Shown here: in pieces, positions 16,247-25,635 of the stretch
Layout of the letters: the number at the start of each line of letters is the position of its first letter
Position numbering within the stretch: position 1 is the first letter of the stretch
Source: Planctomycetota bacterium
Lineage (GTDB): Bacteria; Planctomycetota; Uabimicrobiia; Uabimicrobiales; Uabimicrobiaceae
DNA length: 58,467 bases
Direction of reading: 5' to 3'
NCBI GenBank assembly: GCA_029260735.1
Contig: JAJDCR010000154.1
Location: 1 to 58,467 of the forward strand
Program-made: the position numbers and the translations under genes
The notes under the pieces: model-generated
What the model was told of the DNA's origin: nothing
What the model saw: only the letters and a program-made list of their open reading frames with translations
Database searches by the model: none

Positions 16247-19192
16247 CTAAACGAGTTGACGTTTTACTAGCTGGCTAAAAAGTCCTTCTTTACTCATTAA
16301 AGACTGATAGTCACCTTGCTCCGAAATTTTACCTTGGTTGAGTACGTAAATACAGTCGGCGTTAACAATTGTGCTGAGGCGATGAGCAATAACAACGCGA
16401 GTTACTTTAAGTTGCTCCAAACTATGCGAAACTATCTCTTGAGTTTGGTCGTCTAGAGCACTGGTTGCTTCATCAAATAAGATAAGCGGAGGACGATGAA
16501 CTAAAGCCCGAGCGATCATTAAACGTTGCCGCTGTCCTCCCGATAGAGTATTTGCTCCCTCGCTGATCGGAGTGTGCATTCCCATAGGCATTTGCTGAAT
16601 GTCATCGGCAATTCCAGAAATCTCAGCTGCTTTCCAAGCATCTTCTAACGTCAAAGGGTGGTTTCCTACAATATTGCTAAAGATGTCTCCTGCCATGATT
16701 TTTCCATCTTGGAGAACTACTCCGATTTGCCTTCGGATAGAAAGTACATCGATGTTGGCTAAGTCTTTTCCATCATAAAAAACAGCTCCTTTGGTAGGGG
16801 TATCAAACCCTAGGAGTAAGCGAAGTATGGTTGATTTTCCTGCGCCCGATGGGCCAACCAGAGCAACAAAATCTCCCGCCTTTACCGAAAAAGAAACATC
16901 TTCAAAAAGATTAAGGTCACTTCGCGGATAACTAAAAGCGACATTACTCATCTCGATGTTTCCGATCAACTGATCGGCTTCTGGTTTTTCGGAGTGACTT
17001 TCAGGTTGTTCTTCTAAAATGGGTAGACTTCTTTCGTAGATCGGAATGATCTGGAGAACAGAAATGAGCGACTGATTTACTTGAGTAATGGTTTGAAGGA
17101 ATCCGTTAAAAGCTCCAATAAAGGCTAAAAAAGTTCCCGTAGAGGCGATTCCCGAAGGCTCTAATAGCTCTCCCGAAGCCATTTTTAGAGCATCCTCTTT
17201 TTGGAAATAGGCAATGGCCATAAAGATTACCATATAAGCGAGGATGGGAAAAGTTTGGTTGAGAGTATAGAGAATGTTTTGAAGATTTTTTACTTTGAGG
17301 GCGGCTCGTTTTTGTTGGAGAAATTGTTGCACCCAAACGGAGAAAACGCGCTCTTCTACTCCGGCAACACGAATCTTAGAGAGACCACGAAGAAACTGAA
17401 CGACCATCCCTGATATCTTACCCTCTAGATAAAATACCTCTCGATGATGCTTTAGCTGAGAGTAGCTGACCATAACAACGACAGAAACAAAAAGAAAAAG
17501 CAAGCCCATAGTGATCAAAGCGACCTTTAGGTCATAGTAGAGAAGGACAATAAAACTGAAGCAACCAAAGACAGACGCCAGAAGAGAAGAAACGACCGCA
17601 GACTCTAAAACTTGGTAGATGGTGTTGATTCCCATGGCCCTTTTGGCGAGATCTCCTGTTGTGTAGCGGCGAAAGAAGCTAGTGGGAAGGCGCAAAAGCC
17701 AATCGATGAGAGCGGCTTGGACAGAGGCTCCCATTTTGCTTTGTATTCGGAGAATTCCTAGTCCTTGGGTGGCTTGAAAGGCCATCGTGGAGATAGCAAT
17801 AGTTAAAAGAACTAAAATTAACTGGATTAGCTGTCCATATTCTGAGGTCGGAATGATTTTGTCAAAAATATAACCGGTTACAATAGGGGTGACTAAACCT
17901 GTCAAAGCGCAAAGTATTCCCACTCCCAGCATTATGAGAAGGTCTTTCCTTGCCCCTGTAATACCAAACTTCAGAATGTACTTTAAATTTAAAGTATTTG
18001 TCTCAAAAGAGCGGTAGAAGGTGTAGCCCATCGGAGCAATTGTTTTCGCGACGGTTTCATTTAGGAGAATTTCTTTGGCTTCTTTGGGGTTATGTAAATA
18101 GTAATGGCCCTCTTTATGGATTAAAGCAACGGGAGTGAGGTCTTCTTCTAGAAAGGCTAAGAGAGCAGAACCATCCTGCTTCCACCACTCTTCTCGAAAG
18201 GCCACTTCGCGTGTGCGAATATGAGAAGCTTGGGCAATGGATTCGAGTTTTTTGTCTTTTTTTTCTTCCCACTTATGAGGGGTTTTAATCTTGATCTTAC
18301 TGGCAGCCCCGACCAAGCGACAAGCTTTCAAGAGAGGGTCTAGGGTAAATGAATCAGGAATGTCCTCGCTAGATGAGGATCGAAAAAAAGAGCCGATTTT
18401 TAAGAAAGTGCTCTCCATCACTTGGTTATCATAGAGGCTTTTCTTTTCTAGGAGGAGCTCTTCATTTTCACTTTGCTTTTTGTGAAAATGGTCGATGTAA
18501 GCAAAAAATATTTGGTAGAAACGATCCATTTCCGCTTGGTAGTTCTCTTTTTCCAAAAAAGTTAAGGTGGGGCAAGCTTGAAAAAAACAGGCTTCGTCAG
18601 CTCTTAAGTAAGTGGGCTCTACCAAGGGAGTCCATTGATTTTTCGCAATAGGAAATTCGCTTTTCCCCATAAAAAGTAAATGGCTTTCTTTCTCTTCTTG
18701 CTTTTCTTTTTCTTGTTTTTGGACCCAGAGCAATTTTCTACTGCTAATTTCTTTTTGAGGAGCAAGCGAATCTTCTATTTTTGTATCAATTAGGGCGCAG
18801 TGTTTGGGAAGTTTTTTCACCTGGATAGATAAGAGTAACTTTGTTATCCACGTTTCGATTAAAGGAGCGTAAAGAGAAGGGGTTTGAGCTAATTCCTCAT
18901 GAAATCTTGTTACGGGGAGCTCAAAAAGAGTAGTTCCACTTTGGGCTACTGCGATAATATCCATTTGAGGAGGAAGGAGATCAAAGGGAAATAGAGCCAT
19001 TCCGGGAGAAAGAGAGTATAGGTACCAACGTTTTCCGGAAGAACCATCCTCTTGAATTTGGACTGTAAACAGATCTATTCCCCCTGACTCTATAAAAGCA
19101 ATTTCTGCTTTTTCACGAAGAGAAAAAGGCTGGTTTCCTCCTTTTTGGACAGAGGTTCCTTCTTGAGTAAAGAGAGAATAGTTTTCTAGCAT
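16247..19192 (-). CDS. NHLM-type ABC exporter, ATP-binding/permease
   Basis: 981 residues, typical of the long NHLM bacteriocin ABC proteins. Residues 1-400 form the family-specific N-terminal region, including a cyclic-nucleotide-domain-like beta barrel near 40-120. Membrane segments span about 410-700. The ATPase domain has Walker A GPSGAGKST, signature LSGGQRQRL and Walker B LILFDEATSALD with a downstream His (VVIAHRLST). It lacks a C39 peptidase domain, unlike the neighbouring exporter. The two probably form a heterodimer or act in sequence in peptide export. Stop and start are 8-10 bases from both neighbours. Confidence 0.93.
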   Translation of the reverse strand: MLENYSLFTQEGTSVQKGGNQPFSLREKAEIAFIESGGIDLFTVQIQEDGSSGKRWYLYSLSPGMALFPFDLLPPQMDIIAVAQSGTTLFELPVTRFHEELAQTPSLYAPLIETWITKLLLSIQVKKLPKHCALIDTKIEDSLAPQKEISSRKLLWVQKQEKEKQEEKESHLLFMGKSEFPIAKNQWTPLVEPTYLRADEACFFQACPTLTFLEKENYQAEMDRFYQIFFAYIDHFHKKQSENEELLLEKKSLYDNQVMESTFLKIGSFFRSSSSEDIPDSFTLDPLLKACRLVGAASKIKIKTPHKWEEKKDKKLESIAQASHIRTREVAFREEWWKQDGSALLAFLEEDLTPVALIHKEGHYYLHNPKEAKEILLNETVAKTIAPMGYTFYRSFETNTLNLKYILKFGITGARKDLLIMLGVGILCALTGLVTPIVTGYIFDKIIPTSEYGQLIQLILVLLTIAISTMAFQATQGLGILRIQSKMGASVQAALIDWLLRLPTSFFRRYTTGDLAKRAMGINTIYQVLESAVVSSLLASVFGCFSFIVLLYYDLKVALITMGLLFLFVSVVVMVSYSQLKHHREVFYLEGKISGMVVQFLRGLSKIRVAGVEERVFSVWVQQFLQQKRAALKVKNLQNILYTLNQTFPILAYMVIFMAIAYFQKEDALKMASGELLEPSGIASTGTFLAFIGAFNGFLQTITQVNQSLISVLQIIPIYERSLPILEEQPESHSEKPEADQLIGNIEMSNVAFSYPRSDLNLFEDVSFSVKAGDFVALVGPSGAGKSTILRLLLGFDTPTKGAVFYDGKDLANIDVLSIRRQIGVVLQDGKIMAGDIFSNIVGNHPLTLEDAWKAAEISGIADDIQQMPMGMHTPISEGANTLSGGQRQRLMIARALVHRPPLILFDEATSALDDQTQEIVSHSLEQLKVTRVVIAHRLSTIVNADCIYVLNQGKISEQGDYQSLMSKEGLFSQLVKRQLV

Positions 19193-19200
19193 ATCTGTTC

Positions 19201-21381
19201 CTAAAAACGCATGAGTTCTTTGTAAGATCCTTCTATTTGAGACATCTCTTGGTGTGTCCCTCTCTGGACTATTTTGCCTTTGTCCATTACGATGATTTCA
19301 TCGCAGTCGCGAATGGTGCTTAATCGATGAGCCACGATAATACAAGTGCAACCACATCGACGGAGGTTTTCATCGATTTTCTTCTCAGTAATAGGATCTA
19401 AGGCACTCGTCGCTTCGTCTAAGAGAAGAATCGAAGGGTTTCCGACAAGAGAGCGAGCAATTTCTAATCGTTGGCATTGCCCTCCACTAAAGTTACGCCC
19501 TCCTTCTTCAATAAGAGATTCGTACCCCTTAGGTCGCTGCATTATTTCATGATGAATGCAAGCATTTTTGGCAGCAGTAATGACTTGCTCTTCGGGGATG
19601 GTCGCATTCCACATCGTGAGGTTATCGCGGATAGTCCCCTCAAAGAGGAATATATCTTGGTCGACAAAGGAAAGAGAGTTATTTAAAGCTTGGCGAGGCA
19701 AAGATTTTAAGGGAACCGAATCTAAGAGAATTTCACCGCTCCAGGGCTGGTAAAGACTCGAAACTACCTTGATAACAGTAGACTTGCCACTTCCTGTTTT
19801 TCCTATGAGAGCCACTCGTTGTCCTGGCTGAACTCGAAGAGAAAAGTCTTCGATAAGAGGTTTGTCTAAACGGCTATAGCCAAAGGATACTTCGTGCACC
19901 TCTACTAGCCCGGAGAGTTTCTTTGTCGGAGAAATAGAGTTTTTTTCATTTTCTGATTTTTCTTGGGAGGAGGAAGAAAACATCGGGTCTTTTTCATAAG
20001 CTAAAACATCGTTAATCCGGTTGATGTTCCCTTCGATTTCTTGGATTTCCCCCCCTGTGTTCATCAGTTCTCCGAAAGGAGTTAAAAAACTCTGAAGAAG
20101 ACTTTGCATGGCCACGAGCATTCCCATCGTAAGATGCCCATGCATAACTCGGTAAGCTCCAAAGCCCAAGAGGACAATGTTGTTTAAAGATGTCAAAAAT
20201 GGCTGAATGACGGTAGAGGACATACTTAAAAGAGCCAATTTTTGCCGTAAATTCATCATTTTTGCTTGGTATCCGGCCCAGCGAGAGAAAAAGTCGGACT
20301 CTCCCCCGATGGACTTGAGTGTTTCAATACTCTGAAGACCACTAATCGTTACTCCGCCCAGTTTTCCTTCTTCTTTGAGAAAGGCACTGTTTAAGTCGAT
20401 TCGTCTTTGGGCGAGTATTTTAAGAATCGCTAGGTTAATTGAGGCGATCAATACTCCAACCAAAGCCAAAGTTACATCGTACTGAAGCATAGCGATTACG
20501 TAAAAGGAAACCATCAGTAAGTTTAGAGAAGCCGTTGCTAAGTCACCGGAGAGAAGTTGAGCCACTTTATCGTTAAGAGCAACACGAGAAGCGATTTCTC
20601 CCGAGAAACGTTGGGTAAAAAACTCCATCGGCAATTGCAAAATATGAGCCATAAAGGAACTAGATGAATTGAGAGCAATTTTGGTTTCTAGTCTGCTGAG
20701 GTAATACCTTTGAGCCCAAACGAGAAGAGCACGTAAAATTAAGGTGATTCCCATTCCAAATAGTAGCGGTTTAATCCAAGTATGCTTTCCCTCAATGAGA
20801 AAGTAATCGACAAAGATTCGGGAAAAAGTGGGAATAATAATACCAGGAAGAACTAGCATCAAAGTAATAATAAAAAGATAGATACTGGCTTTTTTGGAAC
20901 CTTTAATAAACTTATAAAGATTGGGCAAAAGCTGATTTTTCTTCTTGACCTTTTGAAAATTCTCGCCTTTTTCAAAAAGAAGAACCACTCCGGTGAAGCC
21001 TTGGTCAAACTCTTCAAGGGATATTCTTTTTTTGCCCTTAGCGGGGTCATTGAGGTAAACTTGGCCTTTGGAAAAACCTTCCACGACAAGGAAGTGGTTG
21101 AAGTTCCAAAAGACAATGTAAGGAGGGATTAGCTCTTGGGCTTTTTTGAGGGACTTCTTGAATCCTTTGGCTTTGAGACCGTATTTCTGGGCCGCTTTTA
21201 AAACATTGCTCGCCTTGGCTCCATCACGAGAAACCCCGCAAGCTAAACGGAGCTCTTCTAGAGGAACATAGCGGCCATGATATTCTAAAATCATGGCTAA
21301 AGAAGCTGCTCCGCATTCGGTCATTTCCATTTGTAAAACGGTGGGTGTTTTACGAACTTTGCGTTGGAAGGAAAATTTCAT
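19201..21381 (-). CDS. C39 peptidase-containing ABC exporter (NHLM type)
   Basis: 726 residues. The N-terminal C39 peptidase domain (1-135) has the catalytic Cys23 in QMEMTECGAASL, His96 in FNHFLVVEG and Asp112 in LNDPAKG. Six membrane segments follow (about 165-440), then the ATPase with Walker A GKTGSGKST, signature FSGGQCQRL and Walker B ILLLDEATSALD. These exporters cut leaders after a double glycine and export the core. All five precursors in the window end their leaders in IAGG, an exact substrate fit. It begins 6 bases after the cyclic-nucleotide-domain gene. Confidence 0.95.
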   Translation of the reverse strand: MKFSFQRKVRKTPTVLQMEMTECGAASLAMILEYHGRYVPLEELRLACGVSRDGAKASNVLKAAQKYGLKAKGFKKSLKKAQELIPPYIVFWNFNHFLVVEGFSKGQVYLNDPAKGKKRISLEEFDQGFTGVVLLFEKGENFQKVKKKNQLLPNLYKFIKGSKKASIYLFIITLMLVLPGIIIPTFSRIFVDYFLIEGKHTWIKPLLFGMGITLILRALLVWAQRYYLSRLETKIALNSSSSFMAHILQLPMEFFTQRFSGEIASRVALNDKVAQLLSGDLATASLNLLMVSFYVIAMLQYDVTLALVGVLIASINLAILKILAQRRIDLNSAFLKEEGKLGGVTISGLQSIETLKSIGGESDFFSRWAGYQAKMMNLRQKLALLSMSSTVIQPFLTSLNNIVLLGFGAYRVMHGHLTMGMLVAMQSLLQSFLTPFGELMNTGGEIQEIEGNINRINDVLAYEKDPMFSSSSQEKSENEKNSISPTKKLSGLVEVHEVSFGYSRLDKPLIEDFSLRVQPGQRVALIGKTGSGKSTVIKVVSSLYQPWSGEILLDSVPLKSLPRQALNNSLSFVDQDIFLFEGTIRDNLTMWNATIPEEQVITAAKNACIHHEIMQRPKGYESLIEEGGRNFSGGQCQRLEIARSLVGNPSILLLDEATSALDPITEKKIDENLRRCGCTCIIVAHRLSTIRDCDEIIVMDKGKIVQRGTHQEMSQIEGSYKELMRF

Positions 21382-21387
21382 AGTGTT

Positions 21388-21930
21388 TTAAGAAAAAGGA
21401 GTTAGGGACATACGTTTGAGAATTTCTTCAAACCGAGCTCCGGCCAGATGGACATTATCCAAAACATCTAAGTCTAACTCGTCTTCTTGTTCATTGTCTT
21501 CATCCAAAACCTGGCCTTCTTCTCCTCCTAAGCTTTGGTTGCTCGTTCGAAGACGATCGGCCAAGAAAACGGCAATAGCTCTATAAAAACGGGCAGCCAT
21601 ACCAATGTCTTCACTTAACTTATCTGTTAGTTCGCTACGTAAAACCGAAAACAAAACAGCCTCTTCTGATACATTTACCGTGGCAGAAGGAGGACGTGAG
21701 TCAACAAAAGACATTTCTCCGATGATTTCCCCCACTCCTAGCTGAGTAACTGCTTTGCCCCCCATCATAACAACAAACTCTCCTTCTAAGACGATGTATA
21801 ATTTATTGCTTTGTTTGCCTTGTTCAATGAGAGTGGTTCCTGATTTTAGTCTTTCTTTTTTACCAACCGATATCATCCACTGAACATCTCGGTCAGAAAG
21901 TTGCCCTAATATGTATAGTGATTTTTTCAT
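21388..21930 (-). CDS. Cyclic-nucleotide-binding-domain protein
   Basis: 180 residues. Residues 10-125 form a cNMP-binding fold: 'GTTLIEQGKQSNKLYIVLEGEFVV', then 'GVGEIIGEMSFVDSRPPSATVNVSEEAVLFSVL'. The phosphate-binding cassette GEMSF...RPPSATV is well kept, so nucleotide binding is plausible. There is no DNA-binding domain; the tail (about 135-175) is acidic. It lies between LanM and the exporters in the same operon, as is common in NHLP-type clusters, and probably gates the transport system. Confidence 0.88.
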   Translation of the reverse strand: MKKSLYILGQLSDRDVQWMISVGKKERLKSGTTLIEQGKQSNKLYIVLEGEFVVMMGGKAVTQLGVGEIIGEMSFVDSRPPSATVNVSEEAVLFSVLRSELTDKLSEDIGMAARFYRAIAVFLADRLRTSNQSLGGEEGQVLDEDNEQEDELDLDVLDNVHLAGARFEEILKRMSLTPFS

Positions 21931-22072
21931 AAGTTGTAGGGAAACCTAGATTAAGTGGACAGGTTTCTAATCTTTCTTTTATCGTAAATTTTAGAGCTAT
22001 ATAATTTTTTATTTGTTGTAAAGAAATAATAACAGGCTTTGAAGTGAATACAACTACTTTTTTGAGAAGAGT

Positions 22073-25033
22073 TTACTCCAAAAGAAGTAGAGATGGAAAT
22101 TCTTGAGGGTTTTGCAAACGTAATAATTGGTAGCCAATACCTGCGAGTCCTCGAAATAAACTAGGGTCTTCTATGGGAATCTGAGGTGAATAGGAAAGCC
22201 TTCCCTGCTCTTTTTTCCTCTCCAAAATCAAAGAAACTCGCTCCCAAGCCCACTTATGGTATTTGGGGTCGAGTTTTTCTCCTGCCGTGATAAAAAGATC
22301 GACGCTTCCCATTTGACCACAACACAAAAAATCAAAGGGTAAAGTTAGGTCTTTGTAAGTGGTATTAAGAGCTATTTCTATTTCAGAGAGGATCAGGGAG
22401 TCATTGTAAATAGAATAAGAGCCCAAGCGACCTAGACCAATGCCTGCCGAGCCATGACAGTACTGTGTCCAGTATCGAGGTTCTTCAGGAGTCGAACCAG
22501 AGACTAGCCAATTCTGAGATTCTTTTACAAAAAAGTCTCTTTCTAGATGAATCCACTTAGTCGCTTGTTCATAAAAAGCCTGCTCTTGGGTAAATTTATA
22601 CAAGCGAAATAGAGCATAGGACATACCGGCATAGCCGTGGAAAAAACCGGAGCACGGCTTTTTGATATTTTCTTTTTCTTGGATAAGACACTTTCCTATA
22701 TAGCTCGCTTGGTCGAGAAATTTCTGCTCAGAGCTTTCTTCATAAAGAGCTAACCAAACCAAAAGAATTCCCCCCCACCCATCTCCTACATCAAGATTTT
22801 CAATAGGCTTAATTTTGTCAAAAGGAATTTGCTCGGCTATTCGTAAGCTTAGCTCAAGAGCAGACTCTTTTCCTCCAAGTTGTCCCATTTTTAAAAGGGC
22901 ATAGATCATTCCGGACATTCCACCAGAAAATCCCATGTGAGAGTGAGGTAAAAAGGAGTCGAGCCAGTTCTTTCGATTTACACACTCGGCAATGTAAGCA
23001 AGAGTGGATTCGATGTGAGTTTCGTATTTTTTTGTTTGGGCTACTTTTTGCCAAATAGCTAAAAACAGAACAATACCTAATTTTCCGTTGTAAATAGAAT
23101 ATCCCATGGGAAAAAAGGAGCTTCTTTGTTCGCTACTACTGATAGATAACCAAGTGGGGCCCTCAATTCCATTCATTGATAAGCTAGCGATCTTTTCGGC
23201 GATCTGAGCCAGCTCTACTTGAGTTTCCGAACGCATTTCTTTTTCTTCTTTTGGCCTTTTCTCTTTATAAAGAAAATCGGTAAGAGAAGGGGAAGAAGAG
23301 GGAATTATTTCGTCTTTGAGAATAAAACAACTTTGGAGTATTTTCGCTTGCAGTTCTTGATCTTTTTCGTTCATTTGCGCTAATTTCTGGAGAGCATTTT
23401 CATGGCCACAGCAGGGAAAGGCATCGAGAATAGTGCCCATTTCTCCTAGCTCAAGGTCGTGTCCAGAAGAAGAAAATGTGAGGTGAGGGATATCTCCTTG
23501 CCATAACATCTCCAATTCTGCTTGGGCTAGACGAGAAAACTTTTGAGCTTTAGGGTAACAAAAAGTAACCCGGTAGACTCTCTCTAAAAAAATACTGCGA
23601 AGAATGCCATCTTTCACGTATTTAGGAAGCAATGATCGGAGGAAAATTCGTTGGTAAGTTCCGGTGTCTTGGAAAACTCCCCGAACTTTTTTTTCTGGAA
23701 AATTCTCTTGGATGTACTGGCGAAAATCCTCGCGTTTTTCTAGGCAAAAGGAATACATATGGCAAAAACCATTGATAAGATCGGATTCAAATTCAGGAGG
23801 TATTGTCTTGAGAAGAGGGCTTGGTTCTTTACCTTGAAAGAGAAGATGGCTAGACAAAATAGATTCAGGAAAAACCGTACCACTGATCCAAAAATCTTGC
23901 TGATTGGTTTGACAACGAAAGAGCGCCTCTAAGTCGATGGGGATTAAATGATCTTTTTGGATAATTAAGTTATCCTCTATAAAGTCGTAACCATCCAACA
24001 AATAAAAAATACAAATGAGCATACCAGCTCGGTAGTAAAGAAGAAGATCGGCCTCTTCTTTCTCGACAAGCTCCATCCAGCCGTAGTCTCCGCGATCAAG
24101 AAGGGGTACTGTTTTCCAGAGAGGAGATAAACCTTTTTCATTGGACCAAGTAAGAAATTGATAAAACGCTTCGTCTATAGCCAGACTTTTCGGTTTATAG
24201 AAAAGCTTTGATCCGTCTTCGAAAACAAAATAAACGACACAACGCCCTTGGTTATGAGGATCAGACAAATTTGCTTTTAGCTGACAAACCTGGCTCTTTG
24301 GACTAAGTTGGAAAATATTTTCTAAGTCTTGTCTATCCTGAAACAGCCGATGCAAAAGATCTTTTCCGAAAGAGAGCCAAAACTCTGTTGTGGTGGCTAA
24401 TAAACGTGCTAGAACAGGAAACTCTTCCCACAAAGAAATCTCTTTGCCTCCTTGGTATTGAGCGATAAATTTTTTGTAAAGTTTGCTTTCTTTTGAAAAA
24501 AACGGGGGCATAAAGGGAGCATGGGCACTTTGAAAAAGAGAGTGCTTCGTCTTAAGAGTGGGGCTAACTAAAGAAAGCAAACGAGATTGGAGGCTCGCTA
24601 AAAACTCTTGGTGGGCGGACTCAGAAAAAGAATCGTATAGCTCTAAATTTTGTCTGCGAAACTCTCCTTTGGCATAAGAAAGAAAAGGAGAGACAACTTC
24701 ACTATAAAGAGGGCTCTCTTTCTCTAAGGTTATTTCCGAAAAAGTCTCTGAAATCTGAAAAACCTCTTGGAGAATTTTTGCCCAAAGGGGTAAGGAGTAA
24801 TCCTTCGGTAAGGTCACCTCTCCCCAAGTCGTTTTCGCTTGATCCAAGTTTAAACCTTGCCAAGCCAGTCTTTTTTCAATTTTCTCCACTCCGCTAGCAT
24901 CTAGCGCACTTAGCCATTCTTTCAGGTATTTTTCTTCTTTTGCCTTAGGGCAATGCGTGGAAGTGAAGTTTAAACGCTCTTGCCAAGAAAGAGACTGAGA
25001 TATAATTTTACGGATTTTTGCTGTGTTGCTCAT
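22073..25033 (-). CDS. lanM: Class II lanthipeptide synthetase LanM, CCG type
   Basis: 986 residues. The N-terminal dehydratase (about 80-600) has FEDGSKLFYKPKS (Lys280) and a lipid-kinase-like motif YDFIEDNLII...IDLEA near 349-370. Common LanMs read D-x-H-x-E-N there; here it is D350-F-I352-E-D354-N355. R and T of the elimination site appear kept (VRGVFQDTGTY). The C-terminal cyclase (about 640-986) has FFHGYAG, YCHGSAGIGLG (Cys859) and LCCGQMGSVD (Cys904-Cys905). These give three Cys zinc ligands, as in ProcM, whose group is known for many substrates. It is the first gene of the exporter operon, 142 bases before the cNMP protein. It should dehydrate core Ser/Thr and close thioether rings. 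Confidence 0.95.
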   Translation of the reverse strand: MSNTAKIRKIISQSLSWQERLNFTSTHCPKAKEEKYLKEWLSALDASGVEKIEKRLAWQGLNLDQAKTTWGEVTLPKDYSLPLWAKILQEVFQISETFSEITLEKESPLYSEVVSPFLSYAKGEFRRQNLELYDSFSESAHQEFLASLQSRLLSLVSPTLKTKHSLFQSAHAPFMPPFFSKESKLYKKFIAQYQGGKEISLWEEFPVLARLLATTTEFWLSFGKDLLHRLFQDRQDLENIFQLSPKSQVCQLKANLSDPHNQGRCVVYFVFEDGSKLFYKPKSLAIDEAFYQFLTWSNEKGLSPLWKTVPLLDRGDYGWMELVEKEEADLLLYYRAGMLICIFYLLDGYDFIEDNLIIQKDHLIPIDLEALFRCQTNQQDFWISGTVFPESILSSHLLFQGKEPSPLLKTIPPEFESDLINGFCHMYSFCLEKREDFRQYIQENFPEKKVRGVFQDTGTYQRIFLRSLLPKYVKDGILRSIFLERVYRVTFCYPKAQKFSRLAQAELEMLWQGDIPHLTFSSSGHDLELGEMGTILDAFPCCGHENALQKLAQMNEKDQELQAKILQSCFILKDEIIPSSSPSLTDFLYKEKRPKEEKEMRSETQVELAQIAEKIASLSMNGIEGPTWLSISSSEQRSSFFPMGYSIYNGKLGIVLFLAIWQKVAQTKKYETHIESTLAYIAECVNRKNWLDSFLPHSHMGFSGGMSGMIYALLKMGQLGGKESALELSLRIAEQIPFDKIKPIENLDVGDGWGGILLVWLALYEESSEQKFLDQASYIGKCLIQEKENIKKPCSGFFHGYAGMSYALFRLYKFTQEQAFYEQATKWIHLERDFFVKESQNWLVSGSTPEEPRYWTQYCHGSAGIGLGRLGSYSIYNDSLILSEIEIALNTTYKDLTLPFDFLCCGQMGSVDLFITAGEKLDPKYHKWAWERVSLILERKKEQGRLSYSPQIPIEDPSLFRGLAGIGYQLLRLQNPQEFPSLLLLE

Positions 25034-25635
25034 TTGCTGTGTTTTTCATGGTTTTCTTTTGTTTAGTATTCTTTATTGTAGCCTGATTTAATTCCGTGTA
25101 AAATCTTTATTTTCATCGTGTCCCCCCTGTTCGTAAGCACATTCAGTTAAGAGAAAGTTAATAAAAATAAAGAACCGAGGGTGGTTTTATTCCTCTGGAC
25201 ATTGAAAAGTGGAAGATTAGGTTTTCTTAAAAATTAGGTTTTAGAAGGCGTAGCGGACAACCCCAAGGGCCTTTGCAGGCGGCCCTCGTAGTTGTCCCTA
25301 CATCACATCACCTGCGAATTCAGAGAAATTCAACTACCTAATACCAGCCCGTACAACCTGAAAATTATTACCTATCGCGTAGTTGTTCCTGTAGGGACAA
25401 CAGCAAGGGCCTGCCTGAAGGGCCCTTGTGGTTGTCCGCTACGCCTTATAGGATACTAGCGTATTGGGAGGCTTAATGTTCTTAGGGCGTTCCCCGGCCC
25501 AAAAATTTAATAGACAAGCCTCTAGGTTTAATATTTAATAATCTTGTTCATTTGGAAAAATAATATCACACGTTCTAAGCTAAAGCTAAGACAAACCAAA
25601 AAATATCTTGCCGTAGGCCGCTCTAAGGAATGTTT
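25034..25635. other. Divergent region between LanM and GNAT genes
   Basis: About 600 bases. The first 200 are AT-rich and should hold the LanM operon promoter. A family A MITE fills 25242-25450 (listed separately). The last 185 bases (25451-25635) are AT-rich, contain TTAGGGCGTTCCCCGGCCC (a possible broken MITE end near 25484) and should hold the GNAT promoter. No other gene is seen. Confidence 0.35.
25242..25450. repeat. MITE-like inverted-repeat element, family A copy 2
   Basis: Left end TAGAAGGCGTAGCGGACAAC and right end GTTGTCCGCTACGCCTTATA form the outer part of inverted arms about 55 bases long that finish inward with GTTGTCCCTACA and TGTAGGGACAAC. The copy at 1-192 shares arms and centre; the copy at 48346-48532 has related ends but a different centre. 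TA occurs at both edges. No frame is present. Confidence 0.8.
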
